Of a stretch of 64,000 nucleotides of DNA, positions 19,765 through 28,527 are shown in pieces; position 1 is the first letter of the stretch, and every line of letters begins with the position of its first letter. This DNA is from Hyphomonas oceanitis SCH89 (lineage in GTDB: Bacteria > Pseudomonadota > Alphaproteobacteria > Caulobacterales > Hyphomonadaceae), in contig NZ_ARYL01000003.1 of NCBI RefSeq assembly GCF_000685295.1, positions 62,001 to 126,000 on the forward strand. Reading direction: 5' to 3'. A program made the translations under genes and the position numbers. The notes below the pieces were generated by a model. The model saw only the letters and a program-made list of their open reading frames with translations. It was not told the origin of the DNA and did no database searches.

Positions 19765-20994
19765 ATGACTTTTGTCTTGTTCCTGCTCTACATCGCAATA
19801 GGCGGCGGCGTCGGCTATTGTGTAAATACGTTTGCAGGACTCGGCCTGCCTCTGTCGATCACGAGCGGCGCGATCACCACGGTGATTCTCGCGCAGATCC
19901 ATGTTCTCGTCGCCAGCAGCCGTTCCCACCGCGAAATTGACGAACGCGTCGAACGTGTCGAGCGCACGACGCGCGACACGGCTGAGCGCGTCGACGTCAT
20001 CGGCGCGCGTACAGAGGCTGTCGAGACCACCATTAAGCATGAACTGACCGAGCGCCGCGACGCCCTCGTCTCCGAGATGAAGCAGCTCGAAGGTCTGATC
20101 GACCGCCTCTCGCGCAGCTTCGAAGCCAAGCTCGCCGAACCGTCCGTCGTCTCCTCCGTGGCGCCGCAGGATGATGCCATCCTGCGCGATGTGCGCGATG
20201 CCCTGAAAGATGGCCGGGTCGACCTCCATCTCCAGCCCATCGTGTCGCTGCCGCAGCGCCGCGTGGCCTTCTATGAAGGCTTCACGCGCCTGCGCCGTCC
20301 GGATGGCTCACTGATTCTGCCTGCCGAATTCCTGGATGCGGCCCGCCGCGCCAACCTGATGGGCATCATCGACAATTTCACACTTTTCCGCTGCGTGCAG
20401 ATCGTGCGCCGTCTGGCCGAGCGTGACCGCCGCGTTGGTGTGTTCTGCAACATCGCTGCGTCGTCGCTGGAAGACACCACATTCTTCCCGATGTTCCTGC
20501 AATTCATGACCGAGAATCGCGACCTCTCCGGCGCCGTGATTTTCGAGATCCGCGCTGACCGTTTCGAAACCAGCTCCGCCACGATGCGCGAGAACATGGC
20601 CAAGCTGACCGCGCTCGGTTTCCGCTTCTCGATCGACCATGCGTCCGACCTGTCACTGGACCTGCCGCGCCTTCAGGCGTCGAGCGTCCGCTTCGTGAAG
20701 ATGAACGGCCACACGCTGATCGAACAGCTGCGCGACCCGCATGGCTCGCGTCCTGTCTCGTCGATCAACCGCCGCGTCGATGGCGCGGAAGTCACCGCCA
20801 TACTCTCGCGCTATGGCGTGACCATGATCGCCGAGAAGATCGAAGACGAAGCCAGTGTCGTGGAAATCCTCGAATATGACATCCCGTATGGTCAGGGCCA
20901 CATCTTCGGTGCACCCCGCCCAATCAAGGCGTCGCTGATGGAAGAAACGGCGCCCCCCAGCGAGCTGATGCAGCGTCTGTCGAATTTCGGCTGA
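19765..20994 (+). CDS. Membrane-anchored degenerate EAL-domain protein, TipF-like
   Basis: A 409-residue protein with two N-terminal membrane segments (about 2-22 and 28-50), a coiled coil at about 53-115 and a C-terminal EAL domain from about 140. The catalytic signatures are altered: EAL reads EGF (FYEGFTRLR), the DDFGTG block reads IDHASDL, and KID reads KMN. It is therefore more likely a cyclic-di-GMP receptor than a phosphodiesterase. Layout and degeneracy match TipF of Caulobacter, a c-di-GMP-dependent flagellar placement factor; the identification is from memory of that architecture. No flagellar gene is nearby in this window. Confidence 0.8.
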   Translation: MTFVLFLLYIAIGGGVGYCVNTFAGLGLPLSITSGAITTVILAQIHVLVASSRSHREIDERVERVERTTRDTAERVDVIGARTEAVETTIKHELTERRDALVSEMKQLEGLIDRLSRSFEAKLAEPSVVSSVAPQDDAILRDVRDALKDGRVDLHLQPIVSLPQRRVAFYEGFTRLRRPDGSLILPAEFLDAARRANLMGIIDNFTLFRCVQIVRRLAERDRRVGVFCNIAASSLEDTTFFPMFLQFMTENRDLSGAVIFEIRADRFETSSATMRENMAKLTALGFRFSIDHASDLSLDLPRLQASSVRFVKMNGHTLIEQLRDPHGSRPVSSINRRVDGAEVTAILSRYGVTMIAEKIEDEASVVEILEYDIPYGQGHIFGAPRPIKASLMEETAPPSELMQRLSNFG

Positions 20995-21063
20995 TCGCCT
21001 CCGGCATCATTTCGCCCCAATCGCTTCGCTAAATGGGCCCCGTACATGAGACGGGAGTGACCC

Positions 21064-21579
21064 ATGCGCATTCTGGCTTTGCCTTTCCTTCTGTTCGCGG
21101 CGGGGCTTTCCGCATCGGCCCAGACTGCGCCCGAAGTGGTCAAGGTCGAGGCCATCCTGCCGGATCCGCAAGGCGACGAGATGGAGCCTGCACCCGCGCT
21201 TGAGCTGATCGAGGACCACTCGGTCGTCCTGCTCGACCTCACCATGTCCGTCGAAGCCTATCCCTCCTTCGAGAACGCAGATGGCACATACTCGACACTG
21301 GATGGCGATTGCGAATTCGGGCCGATGGAGGGCGTTCGCATGATGTCCGTGCCGACAGGTTCCAACCATCTCCTGCTGAACATCCGTCCCGGCGACCCCA
21401 GCCAATTCGCCGCCAACAGCGTGTCGTGCGATTACATGCCCAGCCTGCAGATCGGCGAGAATATCGGCCAGGTCGTGAAGGTGCGCGGCTGCTATCTAGC
21501 CAACTATCACTCGATCCCCACAGCGGCGATGTACGTGCTCAACCCGCTACCGGCGAGCGCCTGCGGCCTGACGCAATAA
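21064..21579 (+). CDS. Secreted hypothetical protein
   Basis: A 171-residue protein with a clear signal peptide (MRILALPFLLFAAGLSASA, cleavage after AQ). The mature part contains four Cys (DCEF, SCDY, GCYL, ACGL) that could form two disulphides. I recognise no domain. It sits between the EAL-domain gene and a HAD phosphatase gene on the same strand; the 48-base gap to the latter allows co-transcription. GGGAGTGACCC precedes the ATG as a ribosome binding site. Probably periplasmic; role unknown. Confidence 0.75.
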   Translation: MRILALPFLLFAAGLSASAQTAPEVVKVEAILPDPQGDEMEPAPALELIEDHSVVLLDLTMSVEAYPSFENADGTYSTLDGDCEFGPMEGVRMMSVPTGSNHLLLNIRPGDPSQFAANSVSCDYMPSLQIGENIGQVVKVRGCYLANYHSIPTAAMYVLNPLPASACGLTQ

Positions 21580-21627
21580 TGCACCGCTGGATTGACCGGG
21601 GGTGCGGCGCGGCCTAGGTCGCGGCGC

Positions 21628-22479
21628 ATGACACAGCTGCGTTTTCCCGAAGGCCTGTCCGCGATTGCGGGCGAATATGACTCGATCCTCTGCGATGTGT
21701 GGGGCGTGATCCACAATGGGCGCGCCATCTTCGCCGAGGCCTGCGAGGCGCTCGTGAAGTTCCGCGCACAGGGCGGCCACGTTTGCCTGATTACCAATGC
21801 GCCCGTGCCCAAGGCGCAGGCCATCCGCTATTTCGAACCACTGGGCGTGCCCAAGGATTCGTTCGATGATTGCGTGACCTCAGGCGATGCCACGCGCGCT
21901 GAACTCAAGCTGCGCAGCGGCCAGTCCATCTGGCGTCTTGGTGGCGACGAGGGCTGGGAGCATGACCGCTTCCTCTATGAGGGGCTCGACCTGAAATTCG
22001 AAGACAGCGCCAATGCCGACCTGCTGCTCTGCATCGGCCTGCGCGACATGTACAATGACCAGCCCGAGGAATACCGCGACGAGCTGAAAGAAGGGGTCGA
22101 TCGCGGCCTGACGATGATCTGCGCCAATCCGGACAAGCAGGTACGTGTCGGCGGCAAGCTCTACTGGTGCGCTGGCGCGCTGGCCGACATCTACGAGGAT
22201 TTGGGCGGCACCGTCGTCTATCCCGGCAAGCCGCATGCGGGCATCTATCGCCTCGCGCTGGAGCGGCTGAACGCGCTTGGCCACACGCCTTCGCGCATCC
22301 TCTGCATCGGCGACAGCCCCGCCACGGACATTCGCGGCGCCACCCGGCAGGGCTATGACAGCCTCTATGTCGGCACGGGCCTCAAGGAACACGGACCTGA
22401 CTTCCAGCAGGAAGTCACCGACCTGCTCGCCGACTATGGCGAAAACGCCACTTACGCCATGTCGGGTCTAAGGTGGTGA
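21628..22479 (+). CDS. HAD-superfamily class IIA hydrolase (TIGR01459-like)
   Basis: A 283-residue predicted phosphatase of the HAD superfamily, class IIA. Motif I is DSILCDVWGVIHNG at 18-31, where the second Asp of DxD is replaced by Trp-Gly, as is usual in this alphaproteobacterial subfamily. Motif II ITNAP follows, then the IIA cap with YPGKPHAGIY, and motif IV GDSPATDIRGA near 230. I start at the ATG at 21628 (MTQLRFPEG) because the upstream extension from 21592 is unlike the family. Substrate unknown. Confidence 0.88.
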   Translation: MTQLRFPEGLSAIAGEYDSILCDVWGVIHNGRAIFAEACEALVKFRAQGGHVCLITNAPVPKAQAIRYFEPLGVPKDSFDDCVTSGDATRAELKLRSGQSIWRLGGDEGWEHDRFLYEGLDLKFEDSANADLLLCIGLRDMYNDQPEEYRDELKEGVDRGLTMICANPDKQVRVGGKLYWCAGALADIYEDLGGTVVYPGKPHAGIYRLALERLNALGHTPSRILCIGDSPATDIRGATRQGYDSLYVGTGLKEHGPDFQQEVTDLLADYGENATYAMSGLRW

Positions 22480-22536
22480 CGTGGGCATCTGCCCCGTGTA
22501 TCGAACTTCTCGGACAATTATTGGAGATCCGGACGT

Positions 22537-22968
22537 ATGAGTGAATTCACCGGCTTTAAGTATGAAGACCTGGAAATCGGCATGTCGCACGAAACCGTGC
22601 ACACGATCTCCGAAAACGACATCCAGCGTTTCGCGGAAGTGTCGGGCGACTATAACCCGCTGCACATGAACGAGGAGTTCGCTGCCAAGACCGTGTTCGG
22701 TCGCCGCATTGCCCATGGCGCGCTGACCGCGAGCTATATCTCCGGCATCCTCGGCAACAATTTGCCGGGCCCTGGGGCGATCTTCATCGGTCTCTCCATG
22801 CGCTTCAAACGCCCTGTGCACATTGGCGATACGGTCACCGTGCGGGCCGAAGTGGCGGAGAAGCAGGACCGGGGCAACCGGGTGACCCTGAAAGTGGAAT
22901 GCACGGTCGACGACAAGCGCGTCATCACCGGCGAAGCTGAAGTGGTTGCGCCGCGCCGAGACGCCTGA
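22537..22968 (+). CDS. MaoC-like (R)-enoyl-CoA hydratase
   Basis: A 143-residue hotdog-fold protein of the MaoC/PhaJ family, which hydrates enoyl-CoA to (R)-3-hydroxyacyl-CoA. The hydratase motif with catalytic Asp and His is in SGDYNPLHMNEEFAAKT (Asp37, His42), with GRRIAHGALTASYISGI following, as in PhaJ. A TTGGAGATC ribosome binding site lies upstream. The stop overlaps the ribF start by one base (TGATG), so the two are translated together, although the link between them is not obvious functionally. Confidence 0.93.
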   Translation: MSEFTGFKYEDLEIGMSHETVHTISENDIQRFAEVSGDYNPLHMNEEFAAKTVFGRRIAHGALTASYISGILGNNLPGPGAIFIGLSMRFKRPVHIGDTVTVRAEVAEKQDRGNRVTLKVECTVDDKRVITGEAEVVAPRRDA

Positions 22969-23906
22969 TGGCTATCTTTGCAGACTATCGCGGGTTGCCC
23001 GCCAGCGCGCGCGGTGCGTCCGTGGCGCTGGGCAATTTCGATGGTCTGCATGCCGGGCATCGCGCGGTCATGGAAGCCGCGCGCAAGGCCGGCCAGGGCA
23101 AGCTGTCAGTGGCGACCTTCGAGCCGCCACCGCGCGCCTATTTCCGGCCCAACGACCCACCTTTCCGCATCCTGAGGCCCGAGCGTCGTAACAGGCTCAT
23201 CCTCGCAGAAGGGGCCGATACGGTCTTCGAACTGCCTTTCAATGGCGAGATGGCGGCGATGACCGACGAGGCCTTCGTGCGTCAGGTCCTGGTCGAGGGG
23301 CTGGGCGTGTCGCACGTCTCTGTCGGTTTTGACTTCCGCTTTGGACGTGGCCGCATGGGCAATGTGGCCCGCCTGTCGAGCCTTGGCCGCGCCCTCGGCT
23401 TTGGTGTTTCCGTGGTCGAGGAAGTGCTGGAATTTGGCGCCAAGGCCTCCTCCACTGCCATCCGTCAGGCCCTGATGGCCGGCGAGCCTCAAGTGGCGGC
23501 TGAGATCCTTGGGGACTGGTGGATTGCTGACGGCATTGTCGAGTCCGGCGAGAAGAACGGCCGCACATTCGGCTTCCCGACGGCGAATATCCATCTCAAC
23601 GACCTGATCCACCCACGCCACGGCGTCTATGCTGTCCGGGCCCGCGTCGAGGGCGAGCAGGACTGGCGCGACGGCGTCGCCAATTTCGGCCGCACGCCGA
23701 CCACGGGCCTGCGTGATCCACTGCTGGAAACCTTTATTTTCGACTTCGATCAGGACCTATATGGCAAGTGGCTGGAGGTCCAACTGGTGGCCTATCTGCG
23801 GCCGGAACTGAAGTTCGACAGTGTCGATGACATGATCGCCCAGATGCACAAGGACGCCGCCGAATCACGCGTTCGCCTGAAAGCGGCTTCCTCACTGCCA
23901 AATTAG
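22968..23906 (+). CDS. ribF: Bifunctional riboflavin kinase / FAD synthetase
   Basis: Converts riboflavin to FMN and FMN to FAD. At 312 residues the length is typical. The N-terminal nucleotidyltransferase domain shows LGNFDGLHAGHRAVM at about 22-36 and SSTAIRQAL near 162. The C-terminal kinase domain shows GRTFGFPTANI near 198, HGVYAV near 220 and LLETFIFDFDQDLYGKWLEV near 255. It follows the MaoC-like gene with a one-base overlap. I see no FMN riboswitch upstream. Confidence 0.96.
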   Translation: MAIFADYRGLPASARGASVALGNFDGLHAGHRAVMEAARKAGQGKLSVATFEPPPRAYFRPNDPPFRILRPERRNRLILAEGADTVFELPFNGEMAAMTDEAFVRQVLVEGLGVSHVSVGFDFRFGRGRMGNVARLSSLGRALGFGVSVVEEVLEFGAKASSTAIRQALMAGEPQVAAEILGDWWIADGIVESGEKNGRTFGFPTANIHLNDLIHPRHGVYAVRARVEGEQDWRDGVANFGRTPTTGLRDPLLETFIFDFDQDLYGKWLEVQLVAYLRPELKFDSVDDMIAQMHKDAAESRVRLKAASSLPN

Positions 23907-23974
23907 CGCCCGATTCACCCGGATAAGTGATAGTTGTTCCGGAACTTTGAAACCCCTCCGGTGTTGGGATTCAT

Positions 23975-24517
23975 ATGCAGAAAGCGCTCCTGTCACTATG
24001 TCTTTGCGCTGCGGTGCCGCTGGCTGCGGTTGCGCAGGCGCCGACTGTTGGCGTGCGCGCGCGCGATATGATCGTCGGCTCGGTGGGCACAGGTGACCTT
24101 CAACTGCTGCTGGATGATATGGGCGCGCATTACACGACGTCAGGCGTCAATGACCGTCAGGCCCCTTATGTGTTCGCCACCAGCAAGGACGGCATGTCGT
24201 TTGGGGTCTACACGGCCTGCGCCAATCCTGACGGGACGGACTGCCGGGGCATTGAATTCCTTGCCGTTTTCAAATCGGATCTCTCGGTTGAGCAGGTCAG
24301 CGCGATTGACCAGGCCTATGCGGCCGTTTCCATCTACAAGTCAGCTCCCGATACGGTGAACGTCTCGCGATACGTCATACTTGACCATGGCGTGACCTGG
24401 GCGAACCTTCTGGAAAATGGCGAGGTCTTTGAAGTTCTGTGCGAAAAACTGACAGAGGAACTGTCGGATACCTCTTCTGCACAGGTGGCGGATTCCGCCT
24501 ATGGTGGCCTGCGATAG
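23975..24517 (+). CDS. Secreted YbjN-domain-like protein
   Basis: A 180-residue protein with a signal peptide (MQKALLSLCLCAAVPLAAVAQ). The mature part follows the YbjN pattern: GDLQLLLDDMGAHYTT, then GMSFGVYTACANPDGTDCRGIEFLAVF, then a C-terminal YVILDHGVTWANLLENGEVF helix-loop. YbjN-like proteins fold like type III secretion chaperones and have no firm biochemical role. The Cys pair in CANPDGTDC may form a disulphide outside the cytosol. It stands alone between ribF and ileS. Confidence 0.75.
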   Translation: MQKALLSLCLCAAVPLAAVAQAPTVGVRARDMIVGSVGTGDLQLLLDDMGAHYTTSGVNDRQAPYVFATSKDGMSFGVYTACANPDGTDCRGIEFLAVFKSDLSVEQVSAIDQAYAAVSIYKSAPDTVNVSRYVILDHGVTWANLLENGEVFEVLCEKLTEELSDTSSAQVADSAYGGLR

Positions 24518-24724
24518 TGACAGGGCTTTCCCCGCCTGCTAGGCGGAAAAGCATGGCACGGATACACAGCATTCGAATTAGACGCCCGGCGGCGCACTGA
24601 CCCGATTTGACGGGGCGGGCGAAGCCGGGAATTCATGCTGCTGAACCCATCCAGAAACCCGTGGTAAAACCATCGGAAACCCGTATCAAACCCCTATGAT
24701 ACCGCAAAAAGCCATACTGATCCC
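24518..24724. other. ileS leader region with small hairpins
   Basis: This 207-base gap holds a stem CCGCC-TGCTA-GGCGG flanked by CTTT/AAAG at about 24530-24555, which probably folds in the transcript of the upstream gene. Just before ileS are two short hairpins (TGGT/ACCA near 24662 and GTATC/GATAC near 24682-24702) embedded in repeated AAACCC tracts. No T-box specifier arrangement is visible. Confidence 0.45.
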
Positions 24725-27700
24725 ATGACCGATTCCCTGACTGACCGCGATTACCGCGACACGCTGTTCCTGCCGACAACCGAATTCCCGATGCGAGGCG
24801 GCCTGCCGCAGCGCGAACCGGAATGGATCAAGCGCTGGGACGAGATGAACCTCTACAAGTGGCTGCGCGCCGACGCGAAGTCGCGCGGGGCCAAGCCGTG
24901 GATCCTGCATGACGGCCCGCCCTATGCGAACGGCCACATCCACCTCGGCACGGCGATGAACAAGATCGTCAAGGACATCATCGTGCGTTCGCACCAGATG
25001 ACGGGCCATGACGCGGCCTATCTGCCGGGCTGGGACTGCCATGGCCTGCCCATCGAGTGGAAGGTGGAAGAGGAATTCCGATCCAAAAACCGCGGCAAGG
25101 ATGACGTGCCGGGCGACGAGTTTCGTGCCGCCTGCCGCGCCTATGCCGAAAAATGGGTCGAGATCCAGGGCAAGGAATTCCGCGCGCTTGGCATTGAGGG
25201 CGAATGGGACAATCCCTACCTCACCATGAAGTTCGAGAGCGAGGCGACCATCGTTGCCGAATTCCTGCGCATGGCCATGCAGGGCGCCCTCGTGCGCGGC
25301 GCCAAGCCGATCATGTGGAGCCCGGTCGAGCGTACAGCCCTCGCAGAAGCGGAAGTGGAATATTACGACCGTAAGGTGCCGGTGATCTGGGTGAAGTTTC
25401 CCGTTAAGGCGTACAAGCTTGGCATTGAGAAGCGGAACCCGGATGGAACAAGGGATACTCAACTTTCCGAGTTGCTGAATGATACGAGCGTTGTGATCTG
25501 GACGACCACACCTTGGACGATCCCAGCGAACCAAGCCGTGAGCTTTAGCTACGGTATTACCTACAATATCTACGAGGTATTGTCCGTTATGACCGAGGAA
25601 GAACTCGGTTTTGCGCCGTATGCGCGGGTGGGGGAAAAACTCATTATTGCGGAAAATTTGGCGGAAGACGTCAAAGAGGCAGCCAAGATCAAAGAATGGC
25701 GCGAATTGTCTGTTTTCAAGCCCGAAACCGTAGAAAGCCTTTCGCATCCGCTCTCTGAAATGGATCCCTTCTTCGACCACCCCATCCCGATGCTCGCTGG
25801 CGACCATGTCACCGCCGATGCCGGTACGGGCTTCGTGCACACGGCGCCGGCGCATGGTGAGGATGACTTCAACGTCTTCATGGCAAACGGCCACAAGGCC
25901 TCCGACATCCGCCAGATCGTCGATGCCGATGGCTGCTACACGCCGGACGTACCGCGCTTTGGCGGCATGGATATCATCCGCACCAGCGGCAAGAAGCGCG
26001 GCGACCCAGGTAAGGCCAATCAGGAAGTCATCGCGGCACTCGCCGAGAGTGGCAACCTGCTGGCGCGCGGCATCACCACAATCCGCGATGCGCACTCGTG
26101 GCGCTCCAAGGCGCCGGTTATCCGCCGGGCCACGCCGCAATGGTTCATCTCGATGGACAAGCCGGGCCCGAACGGCAAGTCGCTGCGCGAGAACGCGCTC
26201 GCCGCCATCGACGCGACCGAATTCTTCCCCGCCGTGGGCCGTAACCGCCTGCGCTCCATGGTCGAAGGGCGGCCCGATTGGCTGATCAGCCGTCAGCGCA
26301 ACTGGGGGGTTCCGATCACCATCTTCGTCGACAAGAGCGGCCAGCCGCACACGGCCGCGCTTCCTGCCGATCAGGCGCAGGCCCTCAACGAGACGATCAA
26401 GGCGGCCATCGCGGCTGGCGGCGTCGAAGCCTGGTTCAGCACACCGAAGGAGGGTTTCCTCGGCGCGCACGGCCTGAATGCCGACGATTGGGACAAGGTG
26501 ACGGACGTTCTCGACGTCTGGTTTGATAGCGGCACGACGCACGCCTTCGCCCTGCGCGAGCGCGGCATCATCGACGCCGAAACCGGCCAGGCCGACCTCT
26601 ACATGGAAGGCTCTGACCAGCACCGCGGCTGGTTCCAGTCCTCACTGCTGGAATGCTGCGCAACGCGCGGAATGGCGCCTTACAAGCAGGTGCTGACGCA
26701 CGGCTTCATCGTCGATTCCGAAGGCAAGAAAATGTCGAAATCGATCGGTAACACGATCGAGCCGGAACAGATCGCCAAGCAATACGGCATCGAGATCCTG
26801 CGCATCTGGACGGCCAGCGGTGACTATACAGAAGACCTGCGCATCTCCGACGAGATCATCAAGGGCTCGGTCGAATCCTACCGCAAGCTACGCAACACAG
26901 TGCGCTACATGCTTGGCGCCCTCGACGGCTGGACCGAGGCTGAGGCCATCGAAGCGCGCAAGATGCCCGGCCTTGAGCGCTGGGTGCTGCACCGCCTGTC
27001 TGAACTCGATGAACAGGTGCGCGCGGCCTATGATGTCTACGACTTCAAGAAGGTGATGAGCCTGCTCATCAATTTCTGCGGCGTCGACCTTTCGGCCGTC
27101 TATTTCGACGTACGCAAGGACAGCCTCTATTGCGATCCGCGTTTCGAGACAGAGGAAGTCTGGGACGGCGACACGGCCAATTTCGGCAATCGCCGCCGCG
27201 CGGCCCGCACCGTCATGGCCGCTGTGCTGGAGCGCCTGCTGACATGGCTCGCCCCCGTCATGCCGTTCACGATGGAAGAGGCCTTTCTCGAAAGCCACCT
27301 GAAGGGCAGTGTCGCCTCTGTCCACCTGCTGCAATTCCCCGACACGCCGGTCGGCTGGCGCGATGCCGACCTCGCCGCACGCTGGGAGAAGATCTTCACC
27401 GTTCGCCGCGTCGTCACCGGCGCGCTGGAAGTCGAACGCCGCGAGAAGCGTATCGGCGCCTCGCTCGAATCCACGCCGCGTGTGCTGATCGCCGACGAAT
27501 CCCTCATCAAGGCCTTCGAAGGCGAGAATGCGGGCGACCTGTTCATCACGTCTGGCGCAGAGCTGGTGCATTCCTCGACCAGCGAAGGCGGCGGGTTCAC
27601 GCTCGACGATACGCCGGGCGTTGTTGTGCATCCGGTCAAGGCGAGCGGCGTGAAGTGCCGCCGCAGCTGGAAATACTTCGATCCAGCCAAAGCTGACCCG

Positions 27701-27766
27701 GCTTTCCCGGACATCACGCCCCGTGATGCCCTGGCCGTGAAGGCCTGGGACGCGATGCACGACTGA
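24725..27766 (+). CDS. ileS: Isoleucyl-tRNA synthetase
   Basis: Charges tRNA-Ile and edits misactivated valine. The 1013-residue length fits a bacterial-type enzyme. The HIGH motif is in PYANGHIHLGTAMNK at about 61-75, the Thr-rich editing segment is TTTPWTIPANQA near 260, and KMSKS is in GKKMSKSIGN near 672. The C-terminal zinc site of E. coli IleS (two CxxC pairs) is eroded: only one Cys remains, in KCRRSWKYFD. Bases 25381-25740, in the editing domain, have ~50 % GC against ~63 % in flanking lines, with AT-ending codons, suggesting a recombined segment. It is followed by a palindromic repeat and lspA. Confidence 0.97.
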   Translation: MTDSLTDRDYRDTLFLPTTEFPMRGGLPQREPEWIKRWDEMNLYKWLRADAKSRGAKPWILHDGPPYANGHIHLGTAMNKIVKDIIVRSHQMTGHDAAYLPGWDCHGLPIEWKVEEEFRSKNRGKDDVPGDEFRAACRAYAEKWVEIQGKEFRALGIEGEWDNPYLTMKFESEATIVAEFLRMAMQGALVRGAKPIMWSPVERTALAEAEVEYYDRKVPVIWVKFPVKAYKLGIEKRNPDGTRDTQLSELLNDTSVVIWTTTPWTIPANQAVSFSYGITYNIYEVLSVMTEEELGFAPYARVGEKLIIAENLAEDVKEAAKIKEWRELSVFKPETVESLSHPLSEMDPFFDHPIPMLAGDHVTADAGTGFVHTAPAHGEDDFNVFMANGHKASDIRQIVDADGCYTPDVPRFGGMDIIRTSGKKRGDPGKANQEVIAALAESGNLLARGITTIRDAHSWRSKAPVIRRATPQWFISMDKPGPNGKSLRENALAAIDATEFFPAVGRNRLRSMVEGRPDWLISRQRNWGVPITIFVDKSGQPHTAALPADQAQALNETIKAAIAAGGVEAWFSTPKEGFLGAHGLNADDWDKVTDVLDVWFDSGTTHAFALRERGIIDAETGQADLYMEGSDQHRGWFQSSLLECCATRGMAPYKQVLTHGFIVDSEGKKMSKSIGNTIEPEQIAKQYGIEILRIWTASGDYTEDLRISDEIIKGSVESYRKLRNTVRYMLGALDGWTEAEAIEARKMPGLERWVLHRLSELDEQVRAAYDVYDFKKVMSLLINFCGVDLSAVYFDVRKDSLYCDPRFETEEVWDGDTANFGNRRRAARTVMAAVLERLLTWLAPVMPFTMEEAFLESHLKGSVASVHLLQFPDTPVGWRDADLAARWEKIFTVRRVVTGALEVERREKRIGASLESTPRVLIADESLIKAFEGENAGDLFITSGAELVHSSTSEGGGFTLDDTPGVVVHPVKASGVKCRRSWKYFDPAKADPAFPDITPRDALAVKAWDAMHD

Positions 27767-27775
27767 TCAGAGGAG

Positions 27776-27911
27776 CCCTCACCTCCCATCGCTTCGCGAT
27801 GGGCCCCTCCTCTCCCAGAGGGAGAGGAGTTTGACGGCTCTGAACCACTTAACCCCTCTCCCGCTTGCGGGAGAGGAGGGGCCCGCTGCCGAAGGCAGTG
27901 GGAGGTGAGGG
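27776..27911. repeat. Palindromic intergenic repeat, family 1 copy A
   Basis: A 136-base element filling the ileS-lspA gap. The ends are a perfect 12-base inverted repeat, CCCTCACCTCCC and GGGAGGTGAGGG. Inside are nested hairpins: ATCGC/GCGAT, CCTCTCCC/GGGAGAGG, and CCTCTCCCGC/GCGGGAGAGG. A near-identical element lies at 59324-59455 and a rearranged relative at 52241-52407. It carries no ORF of its own; the transcript would fold into a strong structure between ileS and lspA. Confidence 0.88.
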
Positions 27912-27966
27912 GTCCAAGTGTACAGAATCGCTTGATCGCCCGGGCGGGGTCTGCAATCTGCTCGGC

Positions 27967-28494
27967 ATGAAGTTCAATCCGGCTAATATCTGGGCGCTGG
28001 CCCTGGTGCCCGTCGTCATTCTGGCTGACCAGGTGTCGAAGTGGCTGATCCTGTCCGAGCCGCAATTCAATGCGCTCGCCTGCCTTAACGCGCCTGTGCC
28101 GTGTGGCCGTATTCCGCTGCCGGGGCCGATCGACTTCAGCATGCTGTGGAACCGGGGCATGAGCTATGGCTTCCTGCAGTCCGAAGGCCTGATGCGCTGG
28201 GTGCTGAGCGCCGCCATGCTGTTGATTGCGCTGGGTTTTCTTGTCTGGCTGCTGCGCGCAGAGGGCCGCCTGCTGAAACTGTCGCTGGCCATGGTTGTCG
28301 GCGGGGCCTTCGGCAACCTGATCGACCGGGTGCGTTTCGGCGCTGTTGTCGACTTTATCGACGCCGGCGCACTGCATTTCCCGTGGGTCTTCAATGTGGC
28401 CGATGCTGCGATTAGTGTTGGTGCGGTCTTGCTGTTTGTCGATCAGTTCTTACTGTCGGGCCGAAAGCAGGCTAAGCCCGCAAATGAGAATTAA
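27967..28494 (+). CDS. lspA: Lipoprotein signal peptidase (signal peptidase II)
   Basis: Inner-membrane aspartyl protease that removes the signal peptide from lipid-modified prolipoproteins. At 175 residues it has four membrane segments. The motifs are DQVSKW at 21-26, WNRGMSYGFL at 61-70, GNLIDRVRFGAVVDFI with catalytic Asp129, and FNVADAAIS with catalytic Asp146. I start at 27967, since the in-frame extension upstream runs through the palindromic repeat. Its product would process the BamF lipoprotein encoded 33 bases downstream and other lipoproteins of this window. Confidence 0.96.
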   Translation: MKFNPANIWALALVPVVILADQVSKWLILSEPQFNALACLNAPVPCGRIPLPGPIDFSMLWNRGMSYGFLQSEGLMRWVLSAAMLLIALGFLVWLLRAEGRLLKLSLAMVVGGAFGNLIDRVRFGAVVDFIDAGALHFPWVFNVADAAISVGAVLLFVDQFLLSGRKQAKPANEN

Positions 28495-28527
28495 ACCGAT
28501 GCCAACCGGAGGCGAGGACGCCCTATC

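Noticed and set aside
22480-22536. FMN riboswitch before the MaoC-ribF pair
   Set aside because: The gap is only 57 bases, too short for the aptamer, and has no matching core.
24518-24724. T-box riboswitch before ileS
   Set aside because: No specifier loop or TGGNACCGCG-like T-box sequence visible; only small hairpins.
24686-26623. 645-residue minus-strand ORF opposite ileS
   Set aside because: Shadow ORF; ileS shows HIGH and KMSKS motifs on the other strand.
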